Source of the DNA: Erysipelotrichaceae bacterium
GTDB taxonomy: Bacteria; Bacillota_I; Bacilli_A; Erysipelotrichales; Erysipelotrichaceae
Assembly (NCBI GenBank): GCA_024681275.1
Contig: JAILBD010000121.1
Span: 1 to 52,087, forward strand
Reading direction: 5' to 3'
Length of the DNA: 52,087 nt
The position numbers were made by a program, and so were the translations under genes. This document shows positions 16,201 through 24,230 of the stretch, in pieces (position 1 is the first letter of the stretch; each line of letters begins with the position of its first letter). The notes beneath the pieces are model-generated. The model made no database searches. It was given only the letters and a program-made list of their open reading frames with translations, and was not told the origin of the DNA.

Positions 16201-16619
16201 AAGTCCTGTTTTCGCAGGATGTGCTGATGAAAGCGGTCAGCGGTGGTGTGGGGGACAGGGATATCAGTGTCCTGCTGAACTGCTGCCAGGATGGGAAGAT
16301 CAGAGGTTTTGCCTGCAATCACAGCATCATGGCTTTGTCAGCTGTTCTGGACAGGGAGGATTTCTCCCGGAGCGTTTCCATCCTGACCTGTCTTCTGGAG
16401 CTGATCGATGTCTCCTGTTATGAGATCAGGCTGGCTTTGAAATGCGATGATTTTGAAGCCGGTCTGGATCAGATCGTCGCAAGAAGACATCGGCTCGACC
16501 GCATCGTAACGCAGAGGCAAATCACAGCGATAAATAGTAAAATAGAAGTGTGTGACCCGGCGCAGCTGAGAAGGGAGCTTGAAGATGGAAAAACAAGTCA
16601 GCAGAGAAGAGATCTATAA
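16197..16619 (+). CDS. PIN-domain (PIN_3-like) toxin homologue with lost catalytic acids
   Basis: The 140-residue protein follows the PIN fold of VapC-like ribonucleases: MKVLFSQDVLMKAV at the start, LNCCQDGKIRGFACNHSIMALSAVL in the middle, and DDFEAGLDQIVARRHRLDRIVTQR towards the end. The first catalytic Asp (position 6 in LxDTNV) is Ser. The DFED motif reads DFEA, with Ala at 88. The TRNxxDF motif reads TQRQITA. At least three acidic metal ligands are thus missing and nuclease activity is doubtful. The gene overlaps the antitoxin by ATGA and runs 35 bases into nudF. It may act only as a co-repressor or be a decaying toxin. Confidence 0.7.
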   Translation: MKVLFSQDVLMKAVSGGVGDRDISVLLNCCQDGKIRGFACNHSIMALSAVLDREDFSRSVSILTCLLELIDVSCYEIRLALKCDDFEAGLDQIVARRHRLDRIVTQRQITAINSKIEVCDPAQLRRELEDGKTSQQRRDL

Positions 16620-17112
16620 CGGAAAAGTGATCCATGTCGTCAGAGACGAAGTTGAACTGGATGATGGAAGCAGATCGATCAGAGAGGTCGTCCTGCATAA
16701 CGGAGGAGTCTGTATTGCCCTGAAAGAAGGCGATCATTATTTCATGGTCAGCCAGTATCGCTACAGTCTGGGCAAGGAGATGCTGGAGTTTCCGGCCGGC
16801 AAGATCGAGAAAGGGGAAGATCCCGATGAGGCCATCCTGAGAGAAGTCACGGAAGAGACCGGTTACGAGACTGAGGGCATCAGGAAACTGGGGTCCATCA
16901 TTCCGACCTGCGGCTACTGTTCAGAGCGAATCCATCTATACTATGCGAAGGCTGCAGGATTCGTCGGCCAGCATTTCGATCCGGATGAGCGGATCGAGCT
17001 GAAAAAGTATACGTTCTCTCAGATCAAGGAACTGATCCTGAATGGCCAGATCGATGACGCGAAGACGATCGCCATGATGTATTATCTGGAGGCCAACGGA
17101 CTGGATGGCTGA
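16585..17112 (+). CDS. nudF: NUDIX hydrolase, ADP-ribose pyrophosphatase type
   Basis: The protein has 175 residues. The Nudix box is complete (GKIEKGEDPDEAILREVTEETGY), with the REVTEE core that binds the metal. The upstream EFPAGKIE and the later proline-containing IIPTCGYCSERIHLYYA segment are those of ADP-ribose pyrophosphatases. It hydrolyses ADP-ribose to AMP and ribose 5-phosphate. I chose ATG 16585, seven bases after GGGAG, over an upstream TTG. A TAAAAT at 16538-16543 inside the PIN gene may give it a promoter of its own. Confidence 0.88.
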   Translation: MEKQVSREEIYNGKVIHVVRDEVELDDGSRSIREVVLHNGGVCIALKEGDHYFMVSQYRYSLGKEMLEFPAGKIEKGEDPDEAILREVTEETGYETEGIRKLGSIIPTCGYCSERIHLYYAKAAGFVGQHFDPDERIELKKYTFSQIKELILNGQIDDAKTIAMMYYLEANGLDG

Positions 17113-17899
17113 TTACGAAGATCTCGTCAACGGATATAACGGTGACGATGAGGGATACGAGGAGTATCTGCTGAACTTCTTTCAGAAGAAGAATCTCAAA
17201 GGATACAGCATCGCGAAAGATGCCGGCCCCGATTCGGTCAAAGCGATACGGACGATGTTCGAGTCCAGAAAGCCATTGCAGGAGAGGGTGGATCTGGCGT
17301 TTTCATATGACCCTTTATGTCTGGAGGCGTTCTTTGTCTATTTCATCATGACAGAGGATGTCTTTCTGGATTACCGTTTCAGATCCTACTATGAACAGAT
17401 CGGCAGCTACGGTGATCTGGGAAGCTATCAGAGGGCTGCTTTTATCAGGATCATGGAGTATTATACGGAGTTCCTTCTGGATATCCGCAACTATACCAGG
17501 GCTGCAAAGGTCCAAAGGACGATCACCAGGCTGACGAACCGTCTGGATCGGCACAACTGCGACCGATTGGCAGTCTTCTATGCGCGTCTTGAAGAGGCCG
17601 ATGATTTCTATCGCCTTTACACGGAAGCGGAAGACTTTTCGGTCAATGCCTATATCATGCTGGTCGTAACACTTCTCAAACATGATGATGAAAGAAGGGC
17701 GAAGGAGGTCGCCAACGATATGTTCGATCACATCGAACTGAGTTCCTACATCGATCACCTCTGGGACCTGGATTATTCCGATCCGGCACAGAAAGAGTTT
17801 TATGAGGCTGTCGAGAACAGCTATGAATATATCAGGTCCATTCCGGATTTTTTCACGTTCATGAACATCGTGCGTGAAAAAAGAGACGGGACCATATAA
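17105..17899 (+). CDS. Unknown acidic helical protein
   Basis: I do not recognise this 264-residue protein. It lacks a signal peptide and membrane helices and is rich in Asp, Glu, Tyr and Arg. It looks wholly helical, with repeating pairs of helices (for example YQRAAFIRIMEYYTEFLLDIRNYTRAAKVQRT), suggesting a TPR-like solenoid. Its start overlaps nudF by eight bases, so it is translated from the same message. The conserved neighbours downstream (tmk, holB) are replication genes, but nothing in the sequence ties it to them. Confidence 0.65.
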   Translation: MADYEDLVNGYNGDDEGYEEYLLNFFQKKNLKGYSIAKDAGPDSVKAIRTMFESRKPLQERVDLAFSYDPLCLEAFFVYFIMTEDVFLDYRFRSYYEQIGSYGDLGSYQRAAFIRIMEYYTEFLLDIRNYTRAAKVQRTITRLTNRLDRHNCDRLAVFYARLEEADDFYRLYTEAEDFSVNAYIMLVVTLLKHDDERRAKEVANDMFDHIELSSYIDHLWDLDYSDPAQKEFYEAVENSYEYIRSIPDFFTFMNIVREKRDGTI

Positions 17900-17918
17900 G
17901 TGCTATAATATGGATGAT

Positions 17919-18215
17919 ATGAATATCGATATAGAAAGACTCTACGAGATCAGGGAAGATCTGGAAGCGCTCAGGCAGAGTGATGTTTTATTCATCGACG
18001 AGAATGGAAAACAGCGTTTTGCGCTGATGCCGATCGAACTGTACGAACAGCTTGAAGATGTCCTTCTGATGCTGAATGCCGCACCGTCTGCAACAGTGAA
18101 GATCGCGGGACCGGATGACATCGATCTGACTTATGATGAGTACGAGATGATCAAGAAACAGATCATGGATGCAGTAGAGCGTACTTTTATGCCTAAACCG
18201 GAGAAACTGAACTGA
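17919..18215 (+). CDS. Small protein with Phd/YefM-like segment, no toxin partner
   Basis: The protein has 98 residues from ATG 17919 (an alternative ATG lies at 17910). The stretch LRQSDVLFIDENGKQRFALM followed by PIELYEQLEDVLLML resembles the strand-helix part of Phd/YefM antitoxins (vxxxNGkpxxvLmpieeYexL). A TATAAT at 17904-17909 lies nine bases before the chosen ATG, with no ribosome-binding site. The next gene is tmk, sharing one base with its stop, so no toxin follows. It could be a retired antitoxin used as a regulator or adaptor. Confidence 0.55.
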   Translation: MNIDIERLYEIREDLEALRQSDVLFIDENGKQRFALMPIELYEQLEDVLLMLNAAPSATVKIAGPDDIDLTYDEYEMIKKQIMDAVERTFMPKPEKLN

Positions 18216-18850
18216 TGAAAGGATCGTTTATTACTTTTGAAGGACCGGATGGTTCCGGCAAGACGACTGTTGCTTCAGCGGTCTGCGAGAGACTGAAGGA
18301 GCTTGGCTATGATGTCATCCACACCAGAGAACCGGGCGGTATCGCCATCTCGGAAGATATCCGCAGCATCATCCTGGATCCCAAGAATACGATGATGGAT
18401 GCCAAGACGGAGGCTCTGCTTTATGCGGCTTCGCGCCGTCAGCATCTGGTGGAGAAGGTCTTTCCGGCTGTCAGAGACGGCAAGATCGTGATCTGCGAAC
18501 GTTTCGTGGATTCGTCTTTGGCTTATCAGGGTTACGGAAGGCAGCTTGGTTTTGACGAGGTGCTTTCGATCAATCTGTTTGCGATCGATAACACCTATCC
18601 GGACATGACGATCTATCTGGATGTCGATGAGGAAGTTGGTCTCAGCAGGCTTTCAGATCGTGCGTTCAAGGACCGCCTGGATCAGGAATCTGTCGATTTT
18701 CATCATCGGGTCTCTCAGGGTTACCGGGAGGTCCTGCGCCGTTTCAAAGACAGGATCAGGATCGTGGATGCATCCAGGTCTTTGGATGAGGTCATAGAGG
18801 CGTCAATGGCGCAGATTTTGGATCTGATCAATGATAAAGGAAGAGCTTAA
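18215..18850 (+). CDS. tmk: Thymidylate kinase
   Basis: The protein has 211 residues. It has the P loop FEGPDGSGKTT, the REPGG motif that contacts dTMP, the CERFVDSSLAYQGYGR segment with the DR-like signature, and a basic lid (SRLSDRAFKDRLDQE). It phosphorylates dTMP to dTDP. The start shares one base with the preceding stop (TGATG) and the 3' end overlaps holB by 20 bases. The tmk-holB-ricT-rsmI order is conserved in Firmicutes. Confidence 0.96.
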   Translation: MKGSFITFEGPDGSGKTTVASAVCERLKELGYDVIHTREPGGIAISEDIRSIILDPKNTMMDAKTEALLYAASRRQHLVEKVFPAVRDGKIVICERFVDSSLAYQGYGRQLGFDEVLSINLFAIDNTYPDMTIYLDVDEEVGLSRLSDRAFKDRLDQESVDFHHRVSQGYREVLRRFKDRIRIVDASRSLDEVIEASMAQILDLINDKGRA

Positions 18851-19799
18851 AGACAAAGAACCCATCGCGTATCAGAGTCTTTTGAATGCATTGAAAATGA
18901 AAAGGGTAGCGCACAGCTACTTATTTTCTGGTGAATACAGTCCTTTGAAGATCGAGGCTGCCTATCTTCTTGCCCAGTCGATCGTGGAAGGTGGGGATGG
19001 CTTTGCCTGTGAGACCTGTGAGACATGCAGGAGGATCAGAAAGAACAGTTACTTTGACGTGATCTTCGTCGATGGCTACAGCAGCAGCATCAAAAAAGAT
19101 GATATAGAGAACATCCTTGATGAGTTCTCCAGGACTTCTCTGGAATCTTCCGGCAAAAAGATCTACATCCTTGCCAATATCAACAACGCATCCAACAAGG
19201 TATTGAACATGATCCTCAAGTTCATGGAAGAGCCAAGCAGCGGCAACACTTATGGCATCTTCATCACGGACAGGAAAGAGGATCTTTTGCCGACGATCGT
19301 TTCCCGCTGTCAGGAGATCCCGTTTCTGACCAGGGATTTTTCCTATCTGATCAGCCTTTATGAACAGAGAGGTTTCGATCATATCGATGCCTATCTTCTG
19401 AGCAACATCCTGCACAGTTACGATCCGGAATTCGATCTGAATGATCCTTTCTATCTGAATGCCAAGGATTTCGTCTTCAGGACGATCGACAGTCTGGATG
19501 AGAAACAGTACCTGCCTGTGCTGTTCTATAAGGAGTTCTACACGCTGTATAAAGACAGGGATGATTTCCGCAAATGCGTGGACTTTTACATGTCGATCAT
19601 GATCAATATGATCAATGATGCCCTGCAGGGGAAGCCCATGAATGAGGTCCAGTATGATGGCTATCTGGCCAAGATAAGGGATCACGATGCCGGCAGGCTG
19701 CTGGATATTTTTGTGAAAGGACAGGATAAGATCGCCCTGAATGCGGAGCGGAAACTGCTGTTTGACGCGATCAGCTATGAGATAATATCATATATCTGA
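18831..19799 (+). CDS. holB: DNA polymerase III delta' subunit
   Basis: The protein has 322 residues and is a clamp-loader AAA+ subunit. It has the KMKRVAHSYLFSG start, a zinc module (CETCETCRRI), FVDGYSSSIKKDDIENI, the NASNKVLNMILKFMEEPSS arginine-finger/sensor region and the clamp-loader SRC motif (TIVSRCQEI). The P loop is degenerate (FSGEYSPLKIE, without GK[ST]), as expected for the non-hydrolysing delta' subunit but more eroded than usual. It overlaps tmk by 20 bases. Confidence 0.92.
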   Translation: MIKEELKDKEPIAYQSLLNALKMKRVAHSYLFSGEYSPLKIEAAYLLAQSIVEGGDGFACETCETCRRIRKNSYFDVIFVDGYSSSIKKDDIENILDEFSRTSLESSGKKIYILANINNASNKVLNMILKFMEEPSSGNTYGIFITDRKEDLLPTIVSRCQEIPFLTRDFSYLISLYEQRGFDHIDAYLLSNILHSYDPEFDLNDPFYLNAKDFVFRTIDSLDEKQYLPVLFYKEFYTLYKDRDDFRKCVDFYMSIMINMINDALQGKPMNEVQYDGYLAKIRDHDAGRLLDIFVKGQDKIALNAERKLLFDAISYEIISYI

Positions 19800-19808
19800 A
19801 GGTGAATT

Positions 19809-20663
19809 ATGGAAGAAAACATTAAATATATATCAGTAAGATTTGAAACCACAAACAAGACATATACATTCTCTACGACCGATGATTCGATCCGAAACGG
19901 CGATCCGGTCGTCGTCGAGACGCAAAGAGGCGTTGAATACGCGATGGTCGTCTCCGATCCTTTTGACAAGCCTAATGTTTCCATGGAGATCAAACCGATC
20001 ATCCGCAAGGCTGACGAAAGAGACAGGAGGCAGTTTGAAAGAAACAAGAAAGATTCTGTTGAGGCGAAGAGGATCTGTCAGGAGGAATCGGACAATCTTC
20101 ATCTGGATATGAACGTCATTTCTGCGGAATACACCCTGGACAGAGCCAAGATCACTTTCACTTATCTGGCTGATGACAGAGTCGATTTCCGTGAACTGCT
20201 GAAAGTCCTGGCTTCGATCTTCCATTGCCGCATCGATCTGCGTCAGGTGGGCACCAGAGACAAAGCCAAGATGGTATCGGGGATCGGAGTCTGCGGCAGA
20301 GAACTCTGCTGCGCCAGATTCATCGGTGATTTCGACAGGATCTCGATCAACATGGCTAAGAACCAGCTGCTGGCACTGAACATCCAGAAGCTTTCCGGTC
20401 AGTGCGGAAACCTGATGTGCTGTCTGCGTTTCGAAGATGATGTCTATAAGGATCTTCGCAAGGATCTTCCGAAGCTCAACTCTCAGGTGGAATATGAGGG
20501 CGAGAGATTCCGCATCACTTCGATGAATGTCATCGCCAAGAACTGCAAACTGGAGAATCCCGATCATGCGATCTTCATCTCTTTGGATGATCTGATCGCC
20601 AAGGGCAAATACAATAAACCGGTCAAAAAAGAGAATAAAGGAGAAGAAAGTGCCGCTCGGTAA
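19809..20663 (+). CDS. ricT: PSP1-domain protein RicT (YaaT)
   Basis: The protein has 284 residues and is a PSP1-superfamily member. The cysteine clusters VCGRELCCARF and QCGNLMCCLRFE are those through which RicT helps bind Fe-S clusters in the RicAFT (Y-) complex, which promotes mRNA maturation with RNase Y in Bacillus. The start follows AAGGTG, nine bases after holB. The Lys/Glu-rich tail overlaps the start of rsmI by 14 bases. Confidence 0.9.
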   Translation: MEENIKYISVRFETTNKTYTFSTTDDSIRNGDPVVVETQRGVEYAMVVSDPFDKPNVSMEIKPIIRKADERDRRQFERNKKDSVEAKRICQEESDNLHLDMNVISAEYTLDRAKITFTYLADDRVDFRELLKVLASIFHCRIDLRQVGTRDKAKMVSGIGVCGRELCCARFIGDFDRISINMAKNQLLALNIQKLSGQCGNLMCCLRFEDDVYKDLRKDLPKLNSQVEYEGERFRITSMNVIAKNCKLENPDHAIFISLDDLIAKGKYNKPVKKENKGEESAAR

Positions 20664-21501
20664 AAAGGCTGCACTTTTTCTTGTTGCCACCCCGATCGGA
20701 AATCTTTCCGAGATCTCTGAGAGGGCTCTGAACATATTGAGAAGCGTCAGTGTGATCGCCTGCGAGGATACGCGCAACTCGCAGAAACTGCTGAGCCATT
20801 TTGACATCCACACCAGGATGATCACATACCACAATTTCAATGAAAGGGAATCGTCAAAGGGCATCCTAAAACTGCTGGAAGAAGGAGAAGATGTCGCTTT
20901 GATCTCGGATGCGGGTTATCCGCTGATATCCGATCCCGGTTACCTTCTGGTCAACGAGGTCATCGAAAACGGTTTTGATATCATCACGATCTCCGGTCCC
21001 AATGCCGCTCTCAATGCGTTGGTAGCGTCCGGTCTGCCGACGAATCACTATCTTTTCTATGGTTTTCTCAATGCCAAGTCTTCCCAGGCAAAGAAAGAAC
21101 TGGAGAGTCTGAAGGATTTTCCGTATACTCTCATCTTCTATGAGGCTCCACATCGCATCGAAAAGACCTTGAAACTGGCTCTGGAGGTCTTTGGAGACCG
21201 CAAAGCCTGTCTTGCCAGGGAGCTGACCAAGCTGCATGAACAGTTCTATCGGGATACTTTGTCCGGACTGTGTGAACTCAAGGATCTCAAGGGTGAGATG
21301 GTCTTGTTGATAGAGGGCTGCAAAGAAAAGGAAACGGAACAGATCGATGTGCTCCTGAAGGAAGTCGATGCGCTGATCGCCGAGGGCTGCCGTTCCAGAG
21401 AAGCGGTCAGTGAAGTTTCGGAAAGATATCATGTCTCCAAGAACAGTCTCTATGATGCATATCTGAAGAGAAAAGAAGGGCAGAACGATGGAAATCAATG
21501 A
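20650..21501 (+). CDS. rsmI: 16S rRNA 2'-O-ribose C1402 methyltransferase RsmI
   Basis: The protein has 283 residues from a GTG start preceded by GGAG. It shows the tetrapyrrole-methylase-fold motifs LFLVATPIGNLSEISERAL, CEDTRNSQKLL, ISDAGYPLISDPGY (SAM loop), SGPNAALNALVASGLPT, FYEAPHRIEKTL and CLARELTKLHEQFYRDTL. It methylates the ribose of C1402 in the decoding centre of the small subunit. The gene overlaps ricT at its start and the MazG-YunG gene at its end. Confidence 0.95.
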   Translation: MPLGKKAALFLVATPIGNLSEISERALNILRSVSVIACEDTRNSQKLLSHFDIHTRMITYHNFNERESSKGILKLLEEGEDVALISDAGYPLISDPGYLLVNEVIENGFDIITISGPNAALNALVASGLPTNHYLFYGFLNAKSSQAKKELESLKDFPYTLIFYEAPHRIEKTLKLALEVFGDRKACLARELTKLHEQFYRDTLSGLCELKDLKGEMVLLIEGCKEKETEQIDVLLKEVDALIAEGCRSREAVSEVSERYHVSKNSLYDAYLKRKEGQNDGNQ

Positions 21502-22243
21502 GTATCAGAAGTTGGCGATGACCACTCTGAATCCGCAGATCGAAAAAGAAAAGATCATCATCAATGCGGTGATGGGCCTTTCCGCTGAATCGGGTGAGGC
21601 GACAGATCTGGTCAAAAAACACTTGTTTCAGGGCCACGATCTCAACAGAAGCGAGATGATCGAAGAGCTGGGCGATATCGCCTGGTATCTGGCGGAGGCT
21701 GCGACAGCTCTGGATATCGATCTCAGCGAGATCTTGGAAGCCAACATCGAAAAACTGAAAAAACGTTTTCCTGAGGGCTTCAGTGCGGAAAGATCCATGC
21801 ACAGATATCGCTTCTACGGCTGGGAAAAGGCAGACTTTGAAGTAGATTGCCCGGAATATCCCGGCATCAGAAACGTCTTTGAGCTTTATGATGCCTTGAA
21901 GGAATGCTGGTCTTATGAGACCTGTGCGCCGAGGATGGCCGATGACTGGTCAAAAGGGAATCCTTCTTTGGGCCAGTGTTCGATCACATCTTTCCTGGTC
22001 CAGGAGATCCTGGGCGGAAAGGTCTATGGCATCGAACTGCCGGATGGATCGTATCACTGTTTCAACGTGCTGGAAGACAGGATCTTCGATCTGACGAGTG
22101 AGCAGTTTGAGAAGAGGCTCGACTACGGGAAGAGCGTTGAACAGGATAGGGAGAAACATTTCAGCAAGGAAGAAAAGTATCAGCGTTATCTGCTTCTGAA
22201 AGAAAGACTCAGAGAAAAATGCAAAGAAAAAGACACGGATTAG
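21488..22243 (+). CDS. MazG-like NTP pyrophosphohydrolase fused to a YunG-like domain
   Basis: The protein has 251 residues. Residues 1-105 are a MazG-type domain with GLSAESGEATD and EELGDIAWYLAEA, the two acidic metal-binding motifs of all-alpha NTP pyrophosphatases. Residues about 120-225 match the YunG family: LYDALKECWSYETCAPRM, SLGQCSITSFLVQEILGG, then DGSYHCFNVL and IFDLTSEQF. Cys in GQCS, His in YHCFN and Asp in FDLT could form a papain/transglutaminase-like triad. The rest is a charged helix. The fusion suggests nucleotide clean-up coupled to an unknown reaction. The stop lies inside a terminator stem. Confidence 0.8.
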   Translation: MEINEYQKLAMTTLNPQIEKEKIIINAVMGLSAESGEATDLVKKHLFQGHDLNRSEMIEELGDIAWYLAEAATALDIDLSEILEANIEKLKKRFPEGFSAERSMHRYRFYGWEKADFEVDCPEYPGIRNVFELYDALKECWSYETCAPRMADDWSKGNPSLGQCSITSFLVQEILGGKVYGIELPDGSYHCFNVLEDRIFDLTSEQFEKRLDYGKSVEQDREKHFSKEEKYQRYLLLKERLREKCKEKDTD

Positions 22244-22258
22244 TCCGTGTCTTTCGTT
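22229..22258. terminator. Bidirectional terminator between the MazG-YunG gene and tRNA-Leu
   Basis: AAAGACACGGA (22229-22239) pairs perfectly with TCCGTGTCTTT (22244-22254) around a four-base loop containing most of the TAG stop. A and T runs on both sides make it work in both directions. Confidence 0.85.
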
Positions 22259-22264
22259 TGTGAA

Positions 22265-22349
22265 TGGTGCACCAGGTGAGACTTGAACTCGCATGGGATT
22301 TCCCACACGCCCCTCAAACGTGCGCGTCTACCTATTCCGCCACTGGTGC
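22265..22349 (-). tRNA. tRNA-Leu (anticodon GAG)
   Basis: The minus strand folds as a class II tRNA: acceptor GCACCAG/CTGGTGC, D arm GCG...CGC, anticodon stem CACGT/GCGTG with loop TTGAGGG (anticodon GAG), a long variable arm TGGGAAATCCCA, a T arm with TTCAAGT, discriminator A and an encoded CCA. One T-stem position appears mismatched. A TATAAT (22360-22365, minus) lies just upstream. It reads CUC and CUU codons and matches the CTC specifier of the T-box before leuS. Confidence 0.95.
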
Positions 22350-22433
22350 GCGTAATACTATTATAGAATATTTTGTGCTGAAATAAAAACATTTTAGTAA
22401 AATAAAAGTAGTAGATTAAGGAGATTTTTTGAA

Positions 22434-23372
22434 ATGAGTTCATTTAAAGACCTGAGGATCGTCGATAATTTCTATCAGACATCGTCTTTTTTTCCTATGC
22501 CGACTGTTTGCATCAGCACTGTCAATCCTGATGGGACTTTGAATATCGGTTCTTATTCTCTCTGTTTCCCTTATTACATTGCCGGAAAAGAGAGATATGC
22601 GATGGTCCTTGAGTGCCGCAACACATCCAATACCTGTCAGAACATCATGAGGACGCACAAGTGTGCGATCAATTTCATCACGGATGAAAAGAAGTATTTC
22701 AAGGAAGCGGTGCGTCTGGGTTTCCCGGGACCGAGTGAGGAAAAGATGAAAGAGCCGCTTCTTTTCACGATGGAGGATGGATTGGCTGATCCCGCCGACA
22801 AGGAAAGACCGCAGGTCATCGCAGATGCCTACCAGGTCTTTGAATGCACCTGGGCGAGCCATCTGGAAGGAGCGGACAAGTTCAGGGCCGAGGATATCGA
22901 TGACGGACATCCGGGGCCATACAACGATTTCAACGGCATCACTTCCAGATACGGAGCTCATTTTATTCTGTATATCGATAAGATCCTGATGAAGGAACGC
23001 TACTATGATGCGATCGTCAACGGCGTCAGCAAGAACGACTTCCCGAGAGTACCGGTCGATTACGGTTACCGTGATTCGACGAATTTCTGGTATACGCAGT
23101 TCCCGCGCATCAGAAAGCCGATCGCTGAACCGATCCCGGCTCCTAAGGAAGTCGATCTCTCTTCGATCCGCTATGCGGCTGACCGCTGTGATCCGGAGAT
23201 CAGATTCACCGATGAAGCCCTGCAGAACTTTGTCAAGGTGCCTCGTCCATTCCTGAAGACGGTCCTCAACGGCTGCATCGCCTGGGCAAAGGAGAACGGT
23301 GTCACGCTTATCACGGATGAACATGTGAAGATCATCAATGATAAGCGCAAGCAGGAAAAGGAAAAGAAATAA
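22434..23372 (+). CDS. Flavin-reductase-like FMN-binding protein with PCP_red-like C-terminus
   Basis: The protein has 312 residues. The first 200 form a flavin-reductase-like split barrel: PMPTVCISTVNPDGTLNIGS, followed by NTSNTCQNIMRTHKCAINFI, the usual FMN-phosphate binding pattern. The last 65 residues (FTDEALQNFVKVPRPFLKTV, GCIAWAKENGVTLITDEHV) resemble the small PCP_red helical domain found at the end of light-independent protochlorophyllide reductase subunit B and some redox proteins. Substrate and electron donor are unknown. The ATG follows AAGGAG. The gene is monocistronic. Confidence 0.7.
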   Translation: MSSFKDLRIVDNFYQTSSFFPMPTVCISTVNPDGTLNIGSYSLCFPYYIAGKERYAMVLECRNTSNTCQNIMRTHKCAINFITDEKKYFKEAVRLGFPGPSEEKMKEPLLFTMEDGLADPADKERPQVIADAYQVFECTWASHLEGADKFRAEDIDDGHPGPYNDFNGITSRYGAHFILYIDKILMKERYYDAIVNGVSKNDFPRVPVDYGYRDSTNFWYTQFPRIRKPIAEPIPAPKEVDLSSIRYAADRCDPEIRFTDEALQNFVKVPRPFLKTVLNGCIAWAKENGVTLITDEHVKIINDKRKQEKEKK

Positions 23373-23392
23373 GAAAATGCCTTTCGGCATTC
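23371..23392 (-). terminator. Short terminator of the S24-type repressor gene
   Basis: On the minus strand AATGCC-GAAA-GGCATT, a six-base stem with a stable GAAA tetraloop, is followed by TTTCTT. It overlaps the repressor stop codon. Confidence 0.6.
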
Positions 23393-24077
23393 AGAACTTT
23401 CTGATGATCTTTCCCAGACAGATGACATCTTCATCGTAGGGGATAGGTCCGTATTCTTTATTCGAAGCAAGCAGTTCATCGATACCTCTTCTTCTGAAGA
23501 AGTAGCTGCCTGCTTTTTTAAACAGGCCGATATCGTCATATGAGATCCGATCGATCCTGTTGATCAGAAGAAGATCACCTTTCTGGAAGATCGGTGTCAT
23601 CGAGTCGTCGTTCATGACGATGATGGCGGACACAGAGCGGAATTCAGGCATATCAGGCAGTCCGTATTCCGTTGCGTGCGCAGTGTTCTGTTCGAAGAAA
23701 TCGTCGAGATCCCGATAGAAGAGACGATGGAGGATCTTGAGATTGTTTCTGGTCTCTATGACTCTGTTTTTTTCGTTGTCCAGCAGATCGCGGACACTTT
23801 TTCTTCCGTAGTTGTCGAGGCTCTTGTAATCGTTGATGATGTCTTTTTCGACGATGTTGAAATAGAAATCGCTCGGTTCAAAGTAATCCTGAAACAGATA
23901 ATTTGGTTCCGCATCCAGGACTTTTGAAAGCTTGATGATCATAGTGGAAGTCAGACCGCGGGAGTGTTTCTCATAATTGGTGACTGCCGATTTGGTGACA
24001 CCGATGATGTCGCCCAGTTCTTCCTGTGTCATCCCTTTTTTGATCCTTGCTTCTTTGATGCGATCGCCTATTGCCAT
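23391..24077 (-). CDS. XRE-type regulator with peptidase S24 (LexA/CI-like) domain
   Basis: The protein has 228 residues. Residues 1-65 are a helix-turn-helix (IKEARIKKGMTQEELGDIIG, TKSAVTNYEKHSRG). Residues about 145-228 are an S24 domain with the serine S159 in NDDSMTPIFQKGDLLLINR and the end LLASNKEYGPIPYDEDVICLGKIIRKF. Where the catalytic Lys is expected there is FFRRR (193-197), and I see no Ala-Gly cleavage site in the linker. Self-cleavage is therefore doubtful, although the fold should still dimerise. GGGGGAT precedes the ATG. The divergent small HTH gene is its likely target. No phage genes are near. Confidence 0.85.
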   Translation of the reverse strand: MAIGDRIKEARIKKGMTQEELGDIIGVTKSAVTNYEKHSRGLTSTMIIKLSKVLDAEPNYLFQDYFEPSDFYFNIVEKDIINDYKSLDNYGRKSVRDLLDNEKNRVIETRNNLKILHRLFYRDLDDFFEQNTAHATEYGLPDMPEFRSVSAIIVMNDDSMTPIFQKGDLLLINRIDRISYDDIGLFKKAGSYFFRRRGIDELLASNKEYGPIPYDEDVICLGKIIRKF

Positions 24078-24158
24078 AGTGATTTATCCCCCATAAGCAA
24101 ATGATAACATCATAATTGCAGTGAATGGCCAGCAAACCGACCGCTCGAAAAGAAGAAT

Positions 24159-24179
24159 CGATTTTAGGTTGAGAAATCG
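24159..24179. promoter_or_regulatory. Candidate operator between the divergent repressor and HTH genes
   Basis: CGATTT (24159-24164) and AAATCG (24174-24179) are inverted arms around a nine-base spacer. They overlap a -35-like TTGAGA (24169-24174) facing the small HTH gene. The S24-type repressor is the obvious candidate to bind it. Confidence 0.35.
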
Positions 24180-24230
24180 TGATATTATTGAAATATAAGT
24201 TCACGTATATTGAATTATGGGAAGATGAGG

